Shown piece after piece: positions 17,468 through 24,966 of a stretch of 64,000 bases of DNA (its first letter is position 1; the number at the start of each line of letters is the position of its first letter). Source of the DNA: Parasulfuritortus sp049322515 (GTDB taxonomy: Bacteria; Pseudomonadota; Gammaproteobacteria; Burkholderiales; Thiobacillaceae); contig JBMOQW010000018.1 of NCBI GenBank assembly GCA_049322515.1, forward strand, positions 1-64,000, in the 5' to 3' direction. The position numbers and the translations under genes are program-made. The notes under the pieces were generated by a model. The model had not been told where the DNA came from. It saw only the letters and a list, made by a program, of their open reading frames with translations, and ran no database searches.

Positions 17468-17962
17468 ATGAAACTCGCCCGCACCCTGATCGCCCTGCTC
17501 GCCCTGGCCGCCGCGCCCCTGGTCCACGCCGACACCGCCACGAAGGCCAACCCCCGTGCCGTGGTGGTGGAAGACACCAGCCCGCATGACTTCGCCACCA
17601 CCGTGACCCGGCTCAAGGAACAGTTGGCCAAGGATGGCTGGACCCTGTTGACCGAGATCGACCTGGGCATGCGGGTCGCCAAGAAGGGCGTCAACCTGCC
17701 TGGCGGTCTGGTCATCCTCGAACTGGCCAGCGGCGGCAATACCATCCCCTTGCTCAAGAACGAAGCCACCCGCTATGTCGCGGGTCTGATGCCGTGCAGC
17801 GTCTCGGTCTACGGCATGGCCGACGGCCGGGTCATCGTCTCGCGCATGAATGCCGCCCTGCTGGCTGGCATGATGGAACCGACGGTGGCGGTCACCATGC
17901 AGTCCTCGGCCGGCAAGCTGGACCAGAGCATCGCCCGCGCCCTCGACAAGCCTGGCGTCTGA
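17468..17962 (+). CDS. DUF302 domain protein, exported
   Basis: A 164-residue protein with a cleavable signal peptide (residues 1-21, ending VHA). The central segment DFATTVTRLKEQLAKDGWTLLTEIDLG and the later VSVYGMADGRVIVSRMN are typical of DUF302, a fold whose function is not settled. The start is the ATG at 17468 because the signal peptide begins there; a longer frame upstream lacks a ribosome site. It lies 55 bases after the DUF2141 gene, likely in the same operon. Confidence 0.85.
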   Translation: MKLARTLIALLALAAAPLVHADTATKANPRAVVVEDTSPHDFATTVTRLKEQLAKDGWTLLTEIDLGMRVAKKGVNLPGGLVILELASGGNTIPLLKNEATRYVAGLMPCSVSVYGMADGRVIVSRMNAALLAGMMEPTVAVTMQSSAGKLDQSIARALDKPGV

Positions 17963-17974
17963 TCCAGGCCAGTC

Positions 17975-18712
17975 ATGTCGCTGGCCCTGATCTTTGCCCT
18001 GCTCGGCAGTATCGGCGCCATGGCCGGCGCGGCCTTGCTGCTGGCCTTCCCGGATACGCTGCGGACCCGCCTGTTGCCATGTCTGTTGGCCTACGCCACC
18101 GGGACACTGCTCGGTGCCGCCTTCCTGGGCATGATGCCGAAGGCGCTGAGCATGGCGACCCCGCTCGCCGTGACCGGCACCGTGCTGGCCGGCATGGTCG
18201 GCTTCTTCATCCTTGAAAAGCTGATCCTCTGGCGCCACTGCCATGACCAGGACTGCGAAAGCCACGGCCATGCCGGGGCCTCGCTGATCTTGATCGGTGA
18301 TGCTTTCCACAATTTTGTCGACGGCATCGTCATCGCCGCAGCCTTCCTGACTTCGCCGACCCTGGGTGTGGCGACGGCCCTGGCCGTGATCGCCCACGAA
18401 ATCCCGCAGGAACTGGGGGATTTCGCCATCCTGCTGCATAACGGCCTGAGCAAGGCCCGTGCCTTCGGCAACAACCTGCTGTCTTCCCTGGCCACCCTGC
18501 CCGGCGTATTCGCCGGCTGGTACTGGCTGGCCGATATGCGCCAGGCCATCCCCTTCGTGCTCGCCATCTCCGCCGCCAGTTTCATCTACATCGCGGTCTC
18601 CGATCTGGTGCCCGGACTGCATCGCCAGTCCAGCGCCAGGGCCTCGCTCCGGCAGGTCCTGCTGCTTGGTGCCGGCATCGGTACCATCGCCCTGTTCCGG
18701 TTCAGTCACTGA
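17975..18712 (+). CDS. ZIP-family divalent metal transporter
   Basis: A 245-residue polytopic membrane protein. The metal-binding helices are clear: GDAFHNFVDGIVIAAAF and AVIAHEIPQELGDFAILL, the two ZIP signatures holding the H-N-x-x-D and H-E-x-x-x-E residues. The cytoplasmic loop before them is rich in His and Cys (HCHDQDCESHGHAG), as in many zinc transporters. It imports Zn2+ or related ions. It lies 12 bases after the DUF302 gene. Confidence 0.92.
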   Translation: MSLALIFALLGSIGAMAGAALLLAFPDTLRTRLLPCLLAYATGTLLGAAFLGMMPKALSMATPLAVTGTVLAGMVGFFILEKLILWRHCHDQDCESHGHAGASLILIGDAFHNFVDGIVIAAAFLTSPTLGVATALAVIAHEIPQELGDFAILLHNGLSKARAFGNNLLSSLATLPGVFAGWYWLADMRQAIPFVLAISAASFIYIAVSDLVPGLHRQSSARASLRQVLLLGAGIGTIALFRFSH

Positions 18713-18742
18713 TCTTTTCCAGCCACCTCAAGGCGTTTCGAC

Positions 18743-19054
18743 ATGCACATCCCAACCTCGCTTCGTTATCTCAGCCGGCTAGCCCTGATCGAGGGCGCTT
18801 CCCTGGTCGCCCTGGTCGGCATCGCCATGCCGCTCAAGTATTACGCCAGCCTGCCCGAGGCCGTGCGCATCGTCGGCATCACGCACGGCACCCTGTTTTT
18901 ACTGGCCACGCTGACCCTGGGGGTGGTCCTGGCGCGCGGCCATCTGCCCGCGCACAAGGGGGCCGGTGTCTTTCTCGCCTCACTGATCCCATTCGCCGGC
19001 CTCTGGTCGCATCGCATGCTGGTCCGCCACATGGCGGCCGGCCTGTCCCGCTGA
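18743..19054 (+). CDS. DUF3817 family membrane protein
   Basis: A 103-residue protein with about three hydrophobic helices. The first helix segment LIEGASLVALVGIAMPLKYYA and the following GITHGTLFLLA are characteristic of DUF3817, an uncharacterised membrane family. It lies 30 bases after the ZIP transporter and is the last intact gene before a degraded region. Function unknown. Confidence 0.82.
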   Translation: MHIPTSLRYLSRLALIEGASLVALVGIAMPLKYYASLPEAVRIVGITHGTLFLLATLTLGVVLARGHLPAHKGAGVFLASLIPFAGLWSHRMLVRHMAAGLSR

Positions 19055-19069
19055 ACATTCCCGGCACGG

Positions 19070-19461
19070 AAGACCGCCATCGACATCGCCTTCGGCCCGG
19101 TCCCCTCCCGGCGCCAGGGCCGCAGCCTGGGCATCCACCTCATCCCGGCCAAACTTGCAGCGATGCCTGCTGCGATTGCCAGGCCGGTCCCACGGCCCAA
19201 ACCGAAATCGCGCGGCGTCCGATTCATTTGCCCCAGGTCATTCTCGAGCCCGTGCGAAAGCGGCTGGCCACCAGCCTGGAGGGTATGCGAACCGATATAC
19301 TCGCTTTGCCCGCCGCGCATCCCAGGCGCGCCTCGGCGACGCTGATACTGTTGCACAAGGCCGGCGCACCAGCCAACGCCCGAGACGAGCTGCTCGACCA
19401 GGGCCTGCTCAAGTGGCTGGTACATGCCGGCAACATGCTTAACGTGCGTACTCGGCCTTGA
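19070..19461 (+). pseudogene. Degraded radical SAM protein gene
   Basis: The frame from about 19079 encodes IDIAFGPVPSRRQGRSLGIH, the conserved N terminus of a radical SAM family that normally continues to a CxxxCxxC cluster motif. Here the frame shifts: the following bases would give Cys residues and an AGPT-like stretch only after a frame change, and a third frame resumes with RPIHLPQVILEPVRKRL before running to a stop at 19459-19461. The catalytic core between these pieces is missing. Frameshifts and an internal deletion make this a pseudogene. The last 60 residues may be the original C terminus. Confidence 0.7.
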
Positions 19462-19501
19462 ATACCTCCCTGAACGTCCCGTCCACTTACGACTTCACCC
19501 C

Positions 19502-20644
19502 ATGACCGACACCGCCCCACGCATCGTCATCCTCGGCGCCGGCTTCGCCGCGCTGACTGCCGTGCGCGAACTGCGCAAGCGCGCGCCCAAGGCCCGCATC
19601 ACCGTGGTCGCGCCGAAGGCCGAGTTCATCTACCTGCCCAGCCTGATCTGGATTCCCAGCGGCTTGCGCGCCGGCCCTGACCTGCGCTTGCCGCTGGCCC
19701 GGTTCTTCGCGGATCACAAGGTCGAATTCATCGCCGCCACGGTCGCCGGACTCAGCCCCGACCATCGCACCGTGCTCACCGACGCCGGCGAGATCGGCAA
19801 CGACGCCCTGCTGATCGCCACGGGCGGGCGCTTCCTCAAGAAACTGCCGGGTATCGAGCACGCGCTCACCCTATGTGAAGGCATCGCTTCCGCGGAAGCG
19901 ATCCGCGACCGGGTCGACGCCATGCAATCCGGACGCATCGCGCTCGGCTTCGGCGGCAATCCAAATGAGCCCTCGGCCATGCGCGGCGGCCCGATGTTCG
20001 AACTGCTGTTCGGTCTGGACACCCACCTGCGGCAAACCGGCAAACGCGAACGCATCGAGTTGACCTTCTTCAATGCCGCCGCCGAGCCTGGCAAGCGACT
20101 GGGTGAGAAGGCGGTGTCCGGGCTGCTCGCGGAAATGGCGCGCCGGCGCATCGACACCCACTTAGGTCACAAGCTCCTCGGTTTCTCGGATCGCGGCGTC
20201 GACACCGAAGGCGGCCATGTCAATGCCGACCTGATCCTGTTCATGCCCGGCCTGACCGGACCGGCCTGGGCCACACAGGGCCACTTGCCTCTGTCGCCAG
20301 GGGGCTTCATCCAGGCCGACGGCCATGGCCAGGTGCCGGGCACCGACAAGGTCTTCGTGGCTGGCGATGCCGGCAGTTTCCCGGGGCCCGAGTGGTTGCC
20401 CAAGCAGGCCCACATGGCCGACTTGCAGGCCCGCGCGGCCTCGGAAAACCTGCTTCGCGCCCTGCGAGGCCAACCAGCCACGGCGCGTTTCAAGGTGGAA
20501 CTGATCTGCATCGTCGACACCATCGACCGGGGCATCCTGGTCTACCGCGACCAGAAGCGTTCGCTCCTGCTGCCTTCACTCAAAATTTTCCATTGGCTCA
20601 AGCGAGCCTTCGAGCGACACTACCTGAAGCGCTTTCGCGCCTGA
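19502..20644 (+). CDS. FAD-dependent oxidoreductase, sulfide:quinone reductase-like
   Basis: A 380-residue flavoprotein of the SQR/FccB/NDH-2 group. The N-terminal FAD motif is IVILGAGFAALTAVREL, and a second lies in DKVFVAGDAGSF. There is no signal peptide; the C terminus (LPSLKIFHWLKRAFERHYLKRF) is amphipathic, as in membrane-bound SQRs, which reduce quinone. Only two cysteines are present, near residues 127 and 338 (TLCEG and LICIVD). The middle redox cysteine of type I SQR is absent: that region reads GFGGNPNEPSAMRGG. Sulfide oxidation is therefore uncertain. The ATG at 19502 was chosen because the FAD fold starts just after it. Confidence 0.75.
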   Translation: MTDTAPRIVILGAGFAALTAVRELRKRAPKARITVVAPKAEFIYLPSLIWIPSGLRAGPDLRLPLARFFADHKVEFIAATVAGLSPDHRTVLTDAGEIGNDALLIATGGRFLKKLPGIEHALTLCEGIASAEAIRDRVDAMQSGRIALGFGGNPNEPSAMRGGPMFELLFGLDTHLRQTGKRERIELTFFNAAAEPGKRLGEKAVSGLLAEMARRRIDTHLGHKLLGFSDRGVDTEGGHVNADLILFMPGLTGPAWATQGHLPLSPGGFIQADGHGQVPGTDKVFVAGDAGSFPGPEWLPKQAHMADLQARAASENLLRALRGQPATARFKVELICIVDTIDRGILVYRDQKRSLLLPSLKIFHWLKRAFERHYLKRFRA

Positions 20645-20655
20645 CATATTTGTCA
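20642..20655. promoter_or_regulatory. TGACA-TATT-TGTCA inverted repeat
   Basis: A perfect five-base dyad overlapping the stop codon of the SQR-like gene and followed by a further TGTCAAATGACG. It lies about 140 bases upstream of the sigma-54 promoter at 20782, a usual distance for an activator site. It contains the TTGTCAAA core also found upstream of cydP. Confidence 0.45.
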
Positions 20656-20781
20656 AATGACGATTTAGTCCGTCAGTAATGGCAGGTTCATTTGAATCAT
20701 ATGTACCACCCCTCAAGGGGGCAGTCCGATGAGTTATTTATATTCATAGAGTTACAAAACAAACACGCAAATGCCCGCATC

Positions 20782-20796
20782 TGGCACACCCCTTGC
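20782..20796 (+). promoter_or_regulatory. Sigma-54 (-24/-12) promoter, strongest consensus match in the window
   Basis: TGGCACA-CCCC-TTGC matches TGGCAC-N5-TTGC completely, with GG (20783-20784) and GC (20795-20796) 12 bases apart. No gene follows within 230 bases; instead an intrinsic terminator lies about 100-140 bases downstream, so the transcript is probably a small RNA. Confidence 0.75.
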
Positions 20797-20807
20797 TGTA
20801 TATCCCA

Positions 20808-20937
20808 CGCAGCCCAAAAACAGCTGTCATCGGCGATACGCGGGACACGGTCGACGGTGATGGTGGGTTGTATGACTTTTCTCCTCAAGGAACTCGGGGA
20901 GGGGCTCCATCTCCTCCTTCCCCTCCCCGATCTTTTT
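20808..20937 (+). ncRNA. Candidate sigma-54-dependent small RNA
   Basis: The transcript predicted from the sigma-54 promoter would start near 20808 and end at the T-tract of the terminator at 20937, about 130 nt. The hairpin stem CGGGGAGGGG/CCCCTCCCCG has a pyrimidine-rich loop with several CTCC motifs, and TTTTCTCCTC precedes the stem. Such motifs can pair with ribosome binding sites. A short reading frame (20872-21009) overlaps the hairpin but has a poor ribosome site and runs through the terminator. The start position is an estimate from promoter geometry. Confidence 0.5.
20895..20937 (+). terminator. Strong intrinsic terminator
   Basis: CGGGGAGGGG (20895-20904) pairs perfectly with CCCCTCCCCG (20920-20929), followed by ATCTTTTT. 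Ten base pairs, nearly all G-C, and a T-run. Confidence 0.85.
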
Positions 20938-21034
20938 CCCGGGTTCCCGCTTCTGACATTTTTGTACGATAAGCTTTCAGACACGCCGCTCACCCTTAAA
21001 TCCGAGTAAAATAATCAACCTCTCTGATTTCGGC

Positions 21035-21436
21035 ATGCCCATGTACCAGACCCACTTCGAACGCATCGGCGGCCAGGACACGATCCAGCGTCTGGTCGAT
21101 ACTTTTTATGCCCACATGGACGAACTTCCCGAGGCGTATGGCATCCGCAAGATGCATGCCGAGGACCTCGCCGGTTCGCGCCAGAAGCTGTTCGAGTTCC
21201 TCAATGGCTGGATGGGGGGCCCCCAGCTGTACACCGAAAAATATGGCCATCCCATGCTCCGCAGGCGTCATCTGCCGTTCACGATTGGTGACCAGGAACG
21301 CGACCAGTGGCTGATGTGCATGAAACTGGCACTCGACGAAGTCGTCGATGCCGAGCCCCTGCGCCAGGAACTCTACGCGGCGTTCGTCAAGGTGGCCGAT
21401 CACATGCGCAATCGGGGCGGCGGTGAACCGCACTGA
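21035..21436 (+). CDS. Group II truncated haemoglobin (TrHbO type)
   Basis: A 133-residue two-over-two globin. The segment GGPQLYTEKYGHPMLRRRHLPFTI contains the proximal histidine context of group II truncated haemoglobins, and the tryptophan of DQWLMCM fits the G8 position typical of this group. These proteins bind O2 or NO and are often tied to oxygen supply or reactive-nitrogen detoxification. The start may be at 21035 or the Met two codons later (21041). It follows the terminator of the candidate small RNA, so it needs its own promoter; a TAAAAT at 21007-21012 may be its -10 box. Confidence 0.92.
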   Translation: MPMYQTHFERIGGQDTIQRLVDTFYAHMDELPEAYGIRKMHAEDLAGSRQKLFEFLNGWMGGPQLYTEKYGHPMLRRRHLPFTIGDQERDQWLMCMKLALDEVVDAEPLRQELYAAFVKVADHMRNRGGGEPH

Positions 21437-21519
21437 ATCACACGTTCGCACTGTTGCGCGCCACGCGCGGTAAGATCACCCCGCCACATGTCCCGGCACT
21501 ATCTTTTCGAGGAGAAATC

Positions 21520-22104
21520 ATGAGCCATGCCCGTACTTCCCTGACCCTCCTGCTGCCCCTCTCCCTCGCGGCCTGCGCCACGTCGCCCAGCCCGGAACAG
21601 CAGGCCCGATACACCGAATCGGCCCGAGCCGCGGTGAATCAGGCAGTGAAAACCCTGGGCGGCGAGTTGAAACAGGCCATCCAGGCCGGTGGCCCCGCAC
21701 ACGCGATTGGCGTTTGCAAGGAGCGCGCACCCAAGATCGCGGCAGCCGTATCGAATGAGCATGGCGTCAGTCTGCGCCGTGTCACGTTCAAGAATCGCAA
21801 CCCGAAAAGCGCGCCGGACGCATGGGAGGCGAAGGTCCTGCGCGATTTCGAGCAACGCCTGGCGAATGGCGCCACGGCGGCCAGCCTGGAGCACAGCGAA
21901 GTAGTGACCGAAGGCAACCAGAAGACTTTCCGCTATATGAAAGGACTGGTCGTCCAGGAGGTCTGCATGACCTGCCATGGCACCCCGGAAACCATCCCCG
22001 ATGCAGTCAAGGCCAAGTTGGCTGCCGAATATCCCAATGATCAGGCCACCGGCTACCTGCCCAACATGTTGCGCGGTGCCGCCACGGTCAAGAAACCCCT
22101 CTGA
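21520..22104 (+). CDS. DUF3365 haem lipoprotein
   Basis: A 194-residue protein with a lipoprotein signal (LLPLSLAAC, cysteine near residue 19) and a DUF3365 (Tll0287-like) domain. It carries one c-type haem motif, CMTCH, within VVQEVCMTCHGTPE. DUF3365 domains are haem-based sensors or electron carriers in the periplasm. The start at 21520 follows GAGGAG with proper spacing. It lies between the truncated haemoglobin and an anion channel, on the same strand. Confidence 0.86.
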   Translation: MSHARTSLTLLLPLSLAACATSPSPEQQARYTESARAAVNQAVKTLGGELKQAIQAGGPAHAIGVCKERAPKIAAAVSNEHGVSLRRVTFKNRNPKSAPDAWEAKVLRDFEQRLANGATAASLEHSEVVTEGNQKTFRYMKGLVVQEVCMTCHGTPETIPDAVKAKLAAEYPNDQATGYLPNMLRGAATVKKPL

Positions 22105-22141
22105 GGCTCGCCCGCTCCTCGCCCCATCACACAGGACCACC

Positions 22142-23104
22142 ATGAACGATCAGCCCCATTCCCGTCTACAGCATTTTCCCGTCGCCTGGTTCGCCACCGT
22201 CATGGGCCTAGGCGGCCTGACCATCGCCTGGCGCAGGGCGGAGGACATCCTCCAGCTGCCATTCCAGGCCAGTCCCTGGCTGTTGGCCGTGAGTACGGTG
22301 CTGTTCGTGGTCCTGGCAGCGCTCTACGCCGCCAAGGTGTTTCGCTATCGGGAAAGCGCCGTCAAGGAATGGGGCAATCCGATCCGCATGAGCTTTCTGC
22401 CAACCTTCTCGATCGGCCTGATTCTCCTGTCCATCGCCTGGCTGCCGATCAACGCGATGTACTCACAATGGCTATGGACCCTGGGGAGCATTGCTCACCT
22501 GTTGCTCACCCTCTATGTGATCACCCAGTGGGTGCATCACACCAAGTTCGAGATCGCCCACATGAACCCCGCTTGGTTCATCCCGGTGGTCGGCAACATC
22601 CTGGTGCCGATCGCCGGGGTGACCCACGCGCCGATCGAGGTGTCCTGGTTCTTCTTCAGCATCGGCCTGACCTTCTGGCCGGTCCTGCTGACCATCATCT
22701 TCTACCGGGTGATCTTCCACGCCAGCCTGCCTGAGCGGCTGATGCCGACCCTGTTCATCCTGATCGCGCCACCGGCGGTGGGCTTCATTTCCTACGTCAA
22801 GCTGGTTGGCGGCATCGATGCCTTCGCCCACGTCCTCTACAACAGCGCCCTGTTCTTCACCCTGCTGCTGTTCTTCCAGGTCAAGTGGTTTGCCCGACTG
22901 AAATTTTTCCTGTCCTGGTGGGCCTACTCCTTCCCGCTCGCCGCGATCACCATTGCCAGTCTGCTCATGTTCCACGAGACCGGCAGCGCGCTCTACCTTC
23001 GTCTATCCGGCATCCTGCTCGGCGTCACCACCGTGGTCATCGCCGGCCTGATCATCCGCACCGCCCTGGCAGTCAAGAACAAGGCCATCTGCGTCGAGGA
23101 GTAA
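22142..23104 (+). CDS. SLAC1/TDT-family anion channel
   Basis: A 320-residue protein with about ten transmembrane helices of the tellurite-resistance/dicarboxylate transporter (TehA/SLAC1) family. The start PVAWFATVMGLGGLTIAWRRAE is the conserved first helix, and the internal HMNPAWFIPVVGNILVPIAG matches a conserved mid-protein loop. Members pass small anions such as nitrate, sulfite or malate; the substrate here is unknown. In a sulfur-oxidising setting, sulfite export is possible but speculative. An AGGA lies 7 bases before the ATG, which is 37 bases after the DUF3365 gene. Confidence 0.9.
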   Translation: MNDQPHSRLQHFPVAWFATVMGLGGLTIAWRRAEDILQLPFQASPWLLAVSTVLFVVLAALYAAKVFRYRESAVKEWGNPIRMSFLPTFSIGLILLSIAWLPINAMYSQWLWTLGSIAHLLLTLYVITQWVHHTKFEIAHMNPAWFIPVVGNILVPIAGVTHAPIEVSWFFFSIGLTFWPVLLTIIFYRVIFHASLPERLMPTLFILIAPPAVGFISYVKLVGGIDAFAHVLYNSALFFTLLLFFQVKWFARLKFFLSWWAYSFPLAAITIASLLMFHETGSALYLRLSGILLGVTTVVIAGLIIRTALAVKNKAICVEE

Positions 23105-23261
23105 TCAGTTCGACCGGAGGTCCAGAAGGGCCTGGACTTCCGGCCGGAAGCAGCCAAATACACATCTTTTCTGGGGGTATATCGGCGACCGTCGTGTGGC
23201 TGGCTATTTCATGGATTTCCATTACTCTTCGGAATTCCAACAGCAATAACGAGGTGTCCCC

Positions 23262-24605
23262 ATGTCCCCCCTGCGCCCCGCGCTTGCGTTTTGCCTGTTC
23301 GCCTTGGTCACCGGTCCCGCGATGGCCCAGCTTGCCGATCTCAAGGATGGCACCTCGAACACCGTGCAGTTCTCCGAATCGGCGGCCCCTCCGTTAAGAA
23401 TTCCATTGAGCGATGGCTCGGTGCGCCAGGTTTCGGATGGCCTGTCAGCCGGACGAGGGGCCGATACCGGCAGCAACATCAACAGCCTGGTCACCCGCGG
23501 GTCGCTGACCGGCAACGTGCAGCAATCAGTGGACGCCGCCTCCGGGAACCAGTCGCTGTCCGTCGCCGGAGCCGAAGGCAACGTCAGGGCAAATGATGCC
23601 CGGCTGACCGGCGGCATCACCGCCGACGTCAACCAGAACGTGGGCGGGACGGCACGCGGCGCGCAGCAGCGTGTCGGCGCCGGCAGCCTGGTCGGCTCCA
23701 ACCTCGGGCGGGTCGAGACCCGGGGTGAGATCAACGGGGCGCCCATCGTGCAATCGGCCACGGGGGGGACATCGGTCCAGCAAACCATCGAGGCGGGCAG
23801 CGTATCAGGCAGCCAGGCCAGTTCGGTGGTCACCCGGGGCAGCATCAGCGGTGGCGTGACCCAGGTGCAAAGTTCCGGCCTCGGTATCCGACAATCCCTG
23901 ACCGCTGGCAGCGTCAGCAACGTTGAAGCCGCCGGCAGCATCCTGGCGCGCGGCACGGTGAGCGGCGCCGTGAACCAGCTGAATCAAGGGGCCGTCAATC
24001 AAAGCATCGAGGCCGGTAGCGTGCGGGGTGGCTCGCCGCTGGAGGCCCGCACCCAGGGCGACATCGTCGGCAAGGTCAATCAATCCGCCGACCAAGGCAG
24101 CGGCGGAAACCAGAGCCTGCAAGTCGGCAGCATCAGCAACACGCGCGGCAACGTCGACGCGCGCGGCACCACCACCGGCACGATTTCACAATCCATCAAT
24201 GCCAGCGCCAATGTCGAGCAGGGCATATCGGTGGGCAGCGTGGCCGGTGGCAGTGGCCAGAACATCACCGAGGCGGCCAGCACCGGCGACATTTCCCAGA
24301 CCGCGAGCAACGCCGGCGCCTCCAAACAAAATATCTCCATCGGCGGCACCGAAAACGCCGGCGGTGTGGTCACCACCCGGGCCTTCGTGAGCGGCAACCT
24401 GAACCAGAACATCAGCGGCGCTTCGGGCAATCAGACCATTAATCTGGGCGGGGTGCGCAACAGTAGCGGCAACATCACCACCGATGTCGTCGTCAGCGGC
24501 AACATCTCGCAGTCCCTCTCTGGTGCCGGTGCCGGCAACCAGCGCGTGCTGGTGGGCGGGGTCGAGGGCAGTCAGGCGTCCGGCAGCGCCGTGAACAGCC
24601 AGTAG
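23262..24605 (+). CDS. Secreted protein with about ten 36-residue Gln/Asn/Gly repeats
   Basis: A 447-residue protein with a signal peptide (residues 1-22, AMA). From about residue 70 onward it consists of roughly ten repeats of about 36 residues, each of the form TRG-x-[VI]SG-x-[VI]-x-QS ... GNQS[IL]-x-[VA]GSV-x-G, with regularly placed Gln and Asn. There is no cysteine beyond the signal. Such spacing fits a beta-solenoid, and recalls the Gln/Asn ladders of curli-type amyloids, but the period is longer than curlin's 22. Downstream genes encode a small exported protein and a CsgG-like lipoprotein, supporting a fibre role by inference. No family was recognised with certainty. Confidence 0.72.
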   Translation: MSPLRPALAFCLFALVTGPAMAQLADLKDGTSNTVQFSESAAPPLRIPLSDGSVRQVSDGLSAGRGADTGSNINSLVTRGSLTGNVQQSVDAASGNQSLSVAGAEGNVRANDARLTGGITADVNQNVGGTARGAQQRVGAGSLVGSNLGRVETRGEINGAPIVQSATGGTSVQQTIEAGSVSGSQASSVVTRGSISGGVTQVQSSGLGIRQSLTAGSVSNVEAAGSILARGTVSGAVNQLNQGAVNQSIEAGSVRGGSPLEARTQGDIVGKVNQSADQGSGGNQSLQVGSISNTRGNVDARGTTTGTISQSINASANVEQGISVGSVAGGSGQNITEAASTGDISQTASNAGASKQNISIGGTENAGGVVTTRAFVSGNLNQNISGASGNQTINLGGVRNSSGNITTDVVVSGNISQSLSGAGAGNQRVLVGGVEGSQASGSAVNSQ

Positions 24606-24617
24606 CAGGAGGTCACC

Positions 24618-24950
24618 ATGCCACGCCATTCGATCTTCTTCCTCAGCCTGCTTTGGGTCCTCCCTGCGCTGGCCTTGGCCGGGGCGCCGGATATCCCGGA
24701 CGAGATCAACGCGCGCATCGCCCGGGCCAAGAGCGAAGCCGCCACCAGCGCCAGCGAACGAGCCCGCGACAAGCTGGAAGAAGGAAGCCCAGCGGGTACG
24801 GGCGCAGGCATCACCGCGCTCGACAATGGCTGCACCATCGCCATCGGCAACGTGTTCGAGGACGACAAGAAGTTGGGGACCTCGGCCCGCCGCGAAACCA
24901 CGGTCATCATCACCGGCGACATCATCCAGGCCGGCAACAACTGCAAATAG
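24618..24950 (+). CDS. Small exported protein of unknown function
   Basis: A 110-residue protein with a signal peptide (residues 1-21, ALALA). Its mature part has a charged helix (DEINARIARAKSEAATSASERARDKLEE) and then a beta-rich end with two cysteines (NGCTIAIGN and AGNNCK) that could form a disulfide. It starts 12 bases after the repeat protein, with AGGAGG before the ATG, and precedes the CsgG-like lipoprotein. By position it may be a minor fibre subunit or chaperone, which is inference. No family recognised. Confidence 0.7.
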   Translation: MPRHSIFFLSLLWVLPALALAGAPDIPDEINARIARAKSEAATSASERARDKLEEGSPAGTGAGITALDNGCTIAIGNVFEDDKKLGTSARRETTVIITGDIIQAGNNCK

Positions 24951-24966
24951 CCCTCGATCCGACATC

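Noticed and set aside
20872..21009. A 45-residue open frame that starts MTFLLKELGEGL.
   Set aside because: It runs straight through a ten-base-pair terminator and has no good ribosome site; the region reads better as a small RNA. A leader peptide cannot be excluded.
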